Positions 58,811 through 64,000 of a DNA stretch of 64,000 nt are shown here, one piece after another. Both the position numbers and the translations under genes were made by a program. The stretch spans positions 666,756 through 730,755 of the forward strand of contig BJOX01000013.1 of assembly GCA_009731375.1 (NCBI GenBank), in the 5' to 3' direction. The notes below the pieces were generated by a model. That model ran no database searches, had not been told where the DNA came from, and worked only from the letters and a program-made list of their open reading frames with translations. The first letter of the stretch is position 1; each line of letters starts with the position of its first letter. The stretch comes from Paulinella micropora (Eukaryota; Cercozoa; Imbricatea; Euglyphida).

Positions 58811-59457
58811 GTGCGAAGGTCAATCGGCAAATGGATACGACACCGTAGAAGGGGATCGCTTGTGAGTTTAGCGATGGTGTTCCTGGTACGACCCTGCTTC
58901 AAGTATCCAGGGTGATGTTCTCAATAAATGTTCTCATAGTAGACATATTAAATATTTTTTTCTTTGGATATACTTAATATCGTCATACCAGCACGGTCCG
59001 TCTCTACTTGTGTCGGTTTATCGCATGGTCGGGTTCACTCACACCGGCTTTAGATACAGTTATTAGGACTGGCCCCCTAGTACTATATTAAGGTAACTGA
59101 TTGAAAACAAGGGTATGTTATTAAAAGACAATGTATTTACTGATCGGAAGTGTTTTTAGAGAAGGAGAAAAAATTATAATGCTGCTTTTATTTTAATAGT
59201 AATACTATTTGTTCTTGACATACTGCCTCAGGATTAAGTTACGGGGGGGACAACCGAGTGTGGAACGGGAGGAGTTTTTTATTTATTTACAAAAAATGAG
59301 GCTAGAGATTTACAGTTGACGCGTGTCTGGTGTATGCGTTTTATTTATCCACTGCACCGTCTATCCGTGGGTTAATGCACTTAGTTGCACACCCCGTAGC
59401 GTTTGTGCAGAAAAGAAATCAGCAGCTATATGACGAAAATATTGCATATTTCCGTCA
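58811..59457 (+). other. 3' untranslated part of the 10.4-kb element
   Basis: About 650 bp between the pol stop and the purine tract, AT-rich, no ORF. Confidence 0.7.
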
Positions 59458-59474
59458 TAAAAACGGGAAGGGGT
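59458..59474 (+). other. Polypurine tract
   Basis: AAAAACGGGAAGGGG stands two or three bases before the 3' LTR, where plus-strand DNA synthesis is primed in LTR elements. Confidence 0.75.
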
Positions 59475-59476
59475 AC

Positions 59477-59723
59477 TGTAGGCATCACCCCCCGGATAGC
59501 CGGTAAAAAGTACAGTTTTTCGGGTGTCAGGTGCACCTAGTTTTTTTCCCAGTATTTCAATATCGTTTGGCCGGATTTGACCTAATGCCATTTTAACCGT
59601 GGTCTGTGGCCGCTCTTTTTCGGCTTCACTGAGCTAACATAACGAGACATCATTCTCCTTTGGGGGATTTGTGTCTGGTTGTATTACTGACTTTTTATCG
59701 AGCTATCTTCAGGGATTGTAACA
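59477..59723 (+). repeat. 3' LTR of the 10.4-kb element
   Basis: Differs from the 5' LTR by a few substitutions and short indels (for example ACTGAC for ACCGAC). Confidence 0.9.
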
Positions 59724-60225
59724 CAACGATAACTTCAATATGATTCACTATTGATCATATTAATATTAATATGTATTCAATGGAACGTGACAAATGAACT
59801 CGACCAAAAACTTGAAAGTCCTGGAACTCCAGTTTGTGGCAATTTTGTATCCGACGTGATTCGTGACACAACTTAATCATATTAATAGTTGAAAGTTCGA
59901 TTGAAGTTAAACGCAAACTTGATCACTGCAATTCATTATAGTAACAGACAGTGTCTCAGCCGTGACTTCAGTTGTAAGATCATGTTTAAGTGTCAGTGAC
60001 CAGTTTTTAAGGTGACCGTAACCCTGGCTTGGAGTTTCATTTAACTTTTGACCAGGGGATGGTTGAGCTTCAAACTTGAAAGGCAAATTATGCCAGACAT
60101 TAATCACCATGACTCGGCGGATGGCGCTGAGGTCCAGGCTGCGCGATTCATAAGCCAGACGGTTCATAAATTAAAACACGGGCGGCATGGGTAACTATTA
60201 ACACCAAAAAACTTAGGCTACTATA
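59724..60225. other. Intergenic sequence, nothing recognised
   Basis: AT-rich, no supported ORF. It follows the LRR gene on that gene's 3' side. Confidence 0.5.
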
Positions 60226-61938
60226 TTAAGAATAAGTCTGCAGATTGCGAATGCCAGATAACTGAACCAACCCAGCATCGGTAAGTCGCTGACAACAGCT
60301 AGGTTCGGGTTGAGTGTGATATGTCAAACAGCTACAAGTGAGGTGGTGAAGGTTACGAAGGGCAGATAAATGGACCAGCCCACCATCGGTCAGTCGATCA
60401 CAACCACAAAGATCGAGGTGACATAGGTTACGAAGGCCAGATAAATGTACCAGCCCAGCATCGGTGACTCGTCCACACCAGCTAAGATCGAGGTAACGTA
60501 GGTCACGCAGGTTAGATAAATGAACCAGCCCAGCATCGGTGAGCCACTTACAAGCCTTGAGAATGAGGTAACGAAGGTTACGAAGACCAGATAAATGGAC
60601 CAACCCAGTATCGGTCAAACGATTGCAATCCCTAAGAACGAGGTGGTACATGTTATGAAGGCCAGACAAATGGACCAGTCCAGCATCGGTGAGTTGCTGC
60701 CACCAGCTAAGATCGAGGTAACAAAGGTTAGAAAGGCCTGATAGGTGGACAAGTCCAGCATCGGTGAGTCGTGTGCAGGCGCCAAGTTCGAGGTGCCGCA
60801 GGCTATGAAGGCCAGATATATGGATCAGCCCGGCATCGGTGAGTTGCTTGCAACCGCCGAGTTCGAGGCGCTGCAGGCTATGAAGGTCGGATAAATGGAC
60901 TAGCTCAGCACCAGTAATTCTCAGACAGTTGCTAATACTTAGGTGTTGCAATTTACGAAGGCCAGACAAATGGACCAGTCCCTCGCCAGTGAGTCCAAGG
61001 TGGCCAAGACCGAGGTGGTGCAGATTACAAAGGCCAGCCAAATGGACGAGCCCAGCATCGGTGAGTTTATAACAGAAATCAAGATCCAAGTGCTGCAGGT
61101 TACGAAGACCAGATATATGGACCAGCCCAGCATCGGTGCATTGCAAACGACTGAGATCCAGATGCTGCAGATTACGAATGCCAGATAAATGGACCAGCCC
61201 AGCATCGGTGAGTTTCCGACAAGCGCGAAGATTGAGGTACTCAAGACGATGGACCAGCCCAGCATCTGTGAGTTGTTTGACATCCAGGTGTGGTAGACTA
61301 GGAAAGGCAGATAAATGGACCAGTCCAGCATCAGTTACGTTTGATATTTCAACGTTTGTTCTTACTCTCATTTCAAGTTCGCGGAGTCCTTTGACGCCTG
61401 CCGCTCCGGCAAGGTCCGAGTCCTGAATATCATAAAACTCAATTCCCTGCACTAGGGTCCGACTCGCTGCGAGAGCTGCAAAGACTGGTTGCCTCGCTGC
61501 TGCTGTGCCCACCTGAAAGGTCAAGCTTGAAAGCTCCTTCCACTCCTTCCACACGGTGGTCGGAACCTGACAGCGCCAGCAACATGCATGAAAACAGCAC
61601 CAGCTGGTGCTGCAGCATCCATAATAAAAATCATCCAAAGTCGGCAAACTGCCTTCAAAAACAACACAAGCTACCGGGCCACGGATGTTGCCCAGGTCCA
61701 ATGCAAAGGGCGGTGCCGCGGGACGCGCACAGGCGCTGTTCGCTCTCTTGCACACGCGCGCCCAGGTCGCAAACAGCCAGAGAGGATTGTCTGCCACGAA
61801 CGAGCAGACCAAGCGCCACAGGTCGGGCGAGAGGGCAGCAAATACAGTCCTCGCGGGGACAAGAGCAGCTGTCTGGTCGCTCTCGTGCCGCTGTTTTTGG
61901 CGCTTGCTTGGTCGAGTCAGATCTTGCCCTTGCTCCAT
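60226..61938 (-). CDS. F-box-like/leucine-rich repeat protein
   Basis: An uninterrupted 570-codon ORF without introns. The basic N-terminus (SKRQKQRHESDQ) is followed at residues 30-70 by an F-box-like helix set (LSPDLWRLVCSFVADNPLWL, then WARVCKRAN). A cysteine-rich stretch follows (YYGCCSTSWCCFHACCWRC). From about residue 200 there are 15 very regular LRRs of 24-25 residues, consensus LTDAGLVHLSGLRNLxHLDL, of the cysteine-containing FBXL type. Repeat 2 is shortened and the last is cut by the stop. F-box/LRR proteins usually bring substrates to SCF ubiquitin ligases. No Skp1-binding detail can be checked here. The ATG at 61938 is the first in frame. Confidence 0.85.
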   Translation of the reverse strand: MEQGQDLTRPSKRQKQRHESDQTAALVPARTVFAALSPDLWRLVCSFVADNPLWLFATWARVCKRANSACARPAAPPFALDLGNIRGPVACVVFEGSLPTLDDFYYGCCSTSWCCFHACCWRCQVPTTVWKEWKELSSLTFQVGTAAARQPVFAALAASRTLVQGIEFYDIQDSDLAGAAGVKGLRELEMRVRTNVEISNVTDAGLVHLSAFPSLPHLDVKQLTDAGLVHRLEYLNLRACRKLTDAGLVHLSGIRNLQHLDLSRLQCTDAGLVHISGLRNLQHLDLDFCYKLTDAGLVHLAGLCNLHHLGLGHLGLTGEGLVHLSGLRKLQHLSISNCLRITGAELVHLSDLHSLQRLELGGCKQLTDAGLIHISGLHSLRHLELGACTRLTDAGLVHLSGLSNLCYLDLSWWQQLTDAGLVHLSGLHNMYHLVLRDCNRLTDTGLVHLSGLRNLRYLILKACKWLTDAGLVHLSNLRDLRYLDLSWCGRVTDAGLVHLSGLRNLCHLDLCGCDRLTDGGLVHLSALRNLHHLTCSCLTYHTQPEPSCCQRLTDAGLVQLSGIRNLQTYS

Positions 61939-62229
61939 CTGTCAACAGAAGTTGTTTGTAGCACTGGTTATCTCCTGTTCCTATTTCTTCCCTCTTATTC
62001 CTCCTTTCTTCTACGTTGAATAGACGGGCAGACAGAAAGTAAGCACACATATCATTACTACTATCATTTGTTGTCATAGAGCTATAACACACGCAGCTTA
62101 CTAGCAACTTTTAATTGTTATTGATATCTAGATCGATGGTTTAGTAGGTCACCAGCCTCTTGACTAGCTTGACCTAGTTTAGCTAACGACGAAAACAGAA
62201 GAAAGAAAAAGAAAGAAAGAAAGAAAAAA
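61939..62229. other. Upstream region of the LRR gene
   Basis: Non-repeat sequence that should hold the promoter of the minus-strand LRR gene. I see no certain element. Confidence 0.4.
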
Positions 62230-62891
<662 letters not shown>

Positions 62892-62931
62892 CAGAGAACT
62901 CCCGGTTTCACTCTTCACATAAGCCCCTCTG

Positions 62932-63019
62932 ACATCCAACATAGTGTTTAAGGGTGTAAACCTTTTATTTCTTTCACATCCAACATAGTGTTTAAGGGTG
63001 TAAACCTTTTATTTCTTTC
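62932..63019. repeat. 44-bp tandem duplication
   Basis: ACATCCAACATAGTGTTTAA and 24 further bases repeat exactly at 62976-63019. Confidence 0.88.
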
Positions 63020-63129
63020 ACACCCTAGCTAGTATGAGAGTAAGTGGTCGTCCCCAGAGTTCATTCTAAATAAATGAAGAGAGGAAGAAGACAATAACAC
63101 CTACAACAACAACAACATCAACGCTGCTA

Positions 63130-63480
63130 CTGCACCACTCGCTGCAGCAACAGCCAGGGAGCACATCAAAAGGAGGCGATATGGTGAAATGGCCAACCAG
63201 CTTGGTGTCTCATTTGTACCGTTTGTTATCGAGCCATCAAGTGCTCTCAGGCGTGCAGGCATGACATTGCTTCGGCGCATCCAGATTCATAGACACTCTC
63301 TTTAGGCACTACTACATATCCTTCCAGCACAGGTGCATGAAAACTTGGACAATAGCTTCCCCCAGACTGGCAGAGGCTTCCGGAGCATTTCCTCCGTCGT
63401 CACTGCCCAAGGGAATGCTAGGATTCTGGATCGTGCGCGCCAAGAGATGTGGGACACGTTCGAACTCGTTGACTAATTTC
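63130..63480 (+). pseudogene. Possible LINE ORF remnant
   Basis: A plus frame reads REHIKRRRYGEMANQLGVSF, then VPFVIEPSSALRRAG and TLLRRI, and stops at about 63305. A second frame continues for about 50 codons. The pattern K...RY, F-x-P-hydrophobic-x-E and later hydrophobic helices resembles the region just after the endonuclease in restriction-like LINEs. Too short to be sure. Confidence 0.4.
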
Positions 63481-63530
63481 TCTCTACCTCCTTCTTTCTT
63501 TCTTTCTTTCTTTTCTTTCTTTCTTTTCTT

Positions 63531-63566
<36 letters not shown>

Positions 63567-64000
63567 CTTTCTTTTCCCTTCTCCTTCTCCGCCTCATTTC
63601 GGCCTTGCGCCTGCTGTGACCTCTGTGTCACATCCTACTCACCCCCTCTTCTCCCGCGGACTTTCTCACCCGCAACCTGACGTCTTCTGTTGCCCATCAC
63701 TTGTGTTAGGGGGTGATCCTTTTCTCGCAGCATTCCCTTCTCTTAAGTTATTCGACAGGGCCTACCCATCCCTGTTTTCCCGTTTCTTTTTGCGTCGGCC
63801 ACACAGCTCTAGGTTCAGAAGGTGGGCCCATGCGCAGGAGGTGGTGTGTTGTTCTGGTTTTGTTGTTGTTGTTCAATTTAATTATAACTCAAACCAATTA
63901 TAAGATGGTATGTGGCTAACGGCCAAACATTTTTATAGCTGCCATAGTTCTGTTGATCTAGCATGCGCTCTTCGCTTTCTTTCCTCCCTCTTGTTGTTGT
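63481..64000. other. Pyrimidine-rich sequence, nothing further recognised
   Basis: (CTTT)n and (CT)n at 63500-63570, followed by ordinary sequence. A frame through it starts as repeat translation and has no known domain. Confidence 0.4.

Larger units (their letters stand above)
49336..59723 (+). mobile_element. Nearly complete Ty3/gypsy retrotransposon, 10.4 kb
   Basis: Two LTRs of about 250 bp (49336-49585, 59477-59723) run TGTAGG to TAACA. A primer-site-like TGGAGTCACCAG begins two bases after the first LTR, and a purine tract AAAAACGGGAAGGGG lies just before the second. Between them are gag (50346-52853) and pol (from 52929), with protease, RT, RNase H, integrase and GPY/F in Ty3/gypsy order. 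The LTRs differ at only about six positions by eye, so insertion was fairly recent. No target duplication is visible (CCATC versus CAACG). One frameshift and one stop codon in pol make this copy defective. Confidence 0.92.

Noticed and set aside
61527-62023. Plus-strand ORFs opposite the F-box-like gene
   Set aside because: Antisense shadows of an intact 570-codon gene with clear repeats on the minus strand.

Overview
This is a nuclear window from an intron-rich eukaryote, most likely an alga or other protist; the sequence does not let me name the lineage. The evidence for a eukaryote is GT-AG introns, a CLU (clustered mitochondria) protein gene, tRNA-derived SINEs, a LINE with a restriction-like endonuclease and three LTR elements of mostly Ty3/gypsy type. 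The window is dominated by simple repeats, mainly (GATA)n, (TAA)n, (TAG)n, (GA)n, (GTAT)n and graded hexamers. It also contains many assembly gaps.

Region by region. 1-2300: unidentified sequence, a GC-rich composite tandem repeat and a gap. 2300-13972, minus strand: a CLU gene broken into at least 18 small exons. Its introns are almost pure microsatellite and carry SINEs, a second block of the composite repeat (9473-10305) and short copies of neighbouring exon edges. 13973-18840: simple repeats with a few coding-looking islands, including a possible first exon at 17027-17111. 18843-20950: a 5'-truncated LINE. 22298-36426, minus strand: a decayed 14-kb Ty3/gypsy-type element with long direct repeats, a nested MITE, duplicated zinc-binding modules and unrecognised ORFs. 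36427-37800: unidentified AT-rich sequence. 38600-45283: pieces of an unrecognised plus-strand gene, again with microsatellite introns and echoed exons. 45981-48940: a small LTR element without reverse transcriptase. 49336-59723: a nearly intact Ty3/gypsy element. 60226-61938, minus strand: an intronless F-box-like/LRR gene. 62200-64000: simple repeats and a possible LINE fragment.

How the parts relate. The only host genes I can support are the CLU homologue (post-transcriptional control and distribution of mitochondria), the F-box-like/LRR protein (probable ubiquitin-ligase adaptor) and the unidentified plus-strand gene. Everything else is mobile or simple-repeat DNA. Two observations stand out. 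First, introns made of tetranucleotide arrays abut the splice sites and contain repeated partial exon copies that keep the splice site. Second, the gag and pol frames of the 49-59 kb element are separated by one in-frame UGA. That UGA lies in a UGA-CGG context and also inside a plausible 93-nt in-frame intron, which gives two testable ways of making Gag-Pol.
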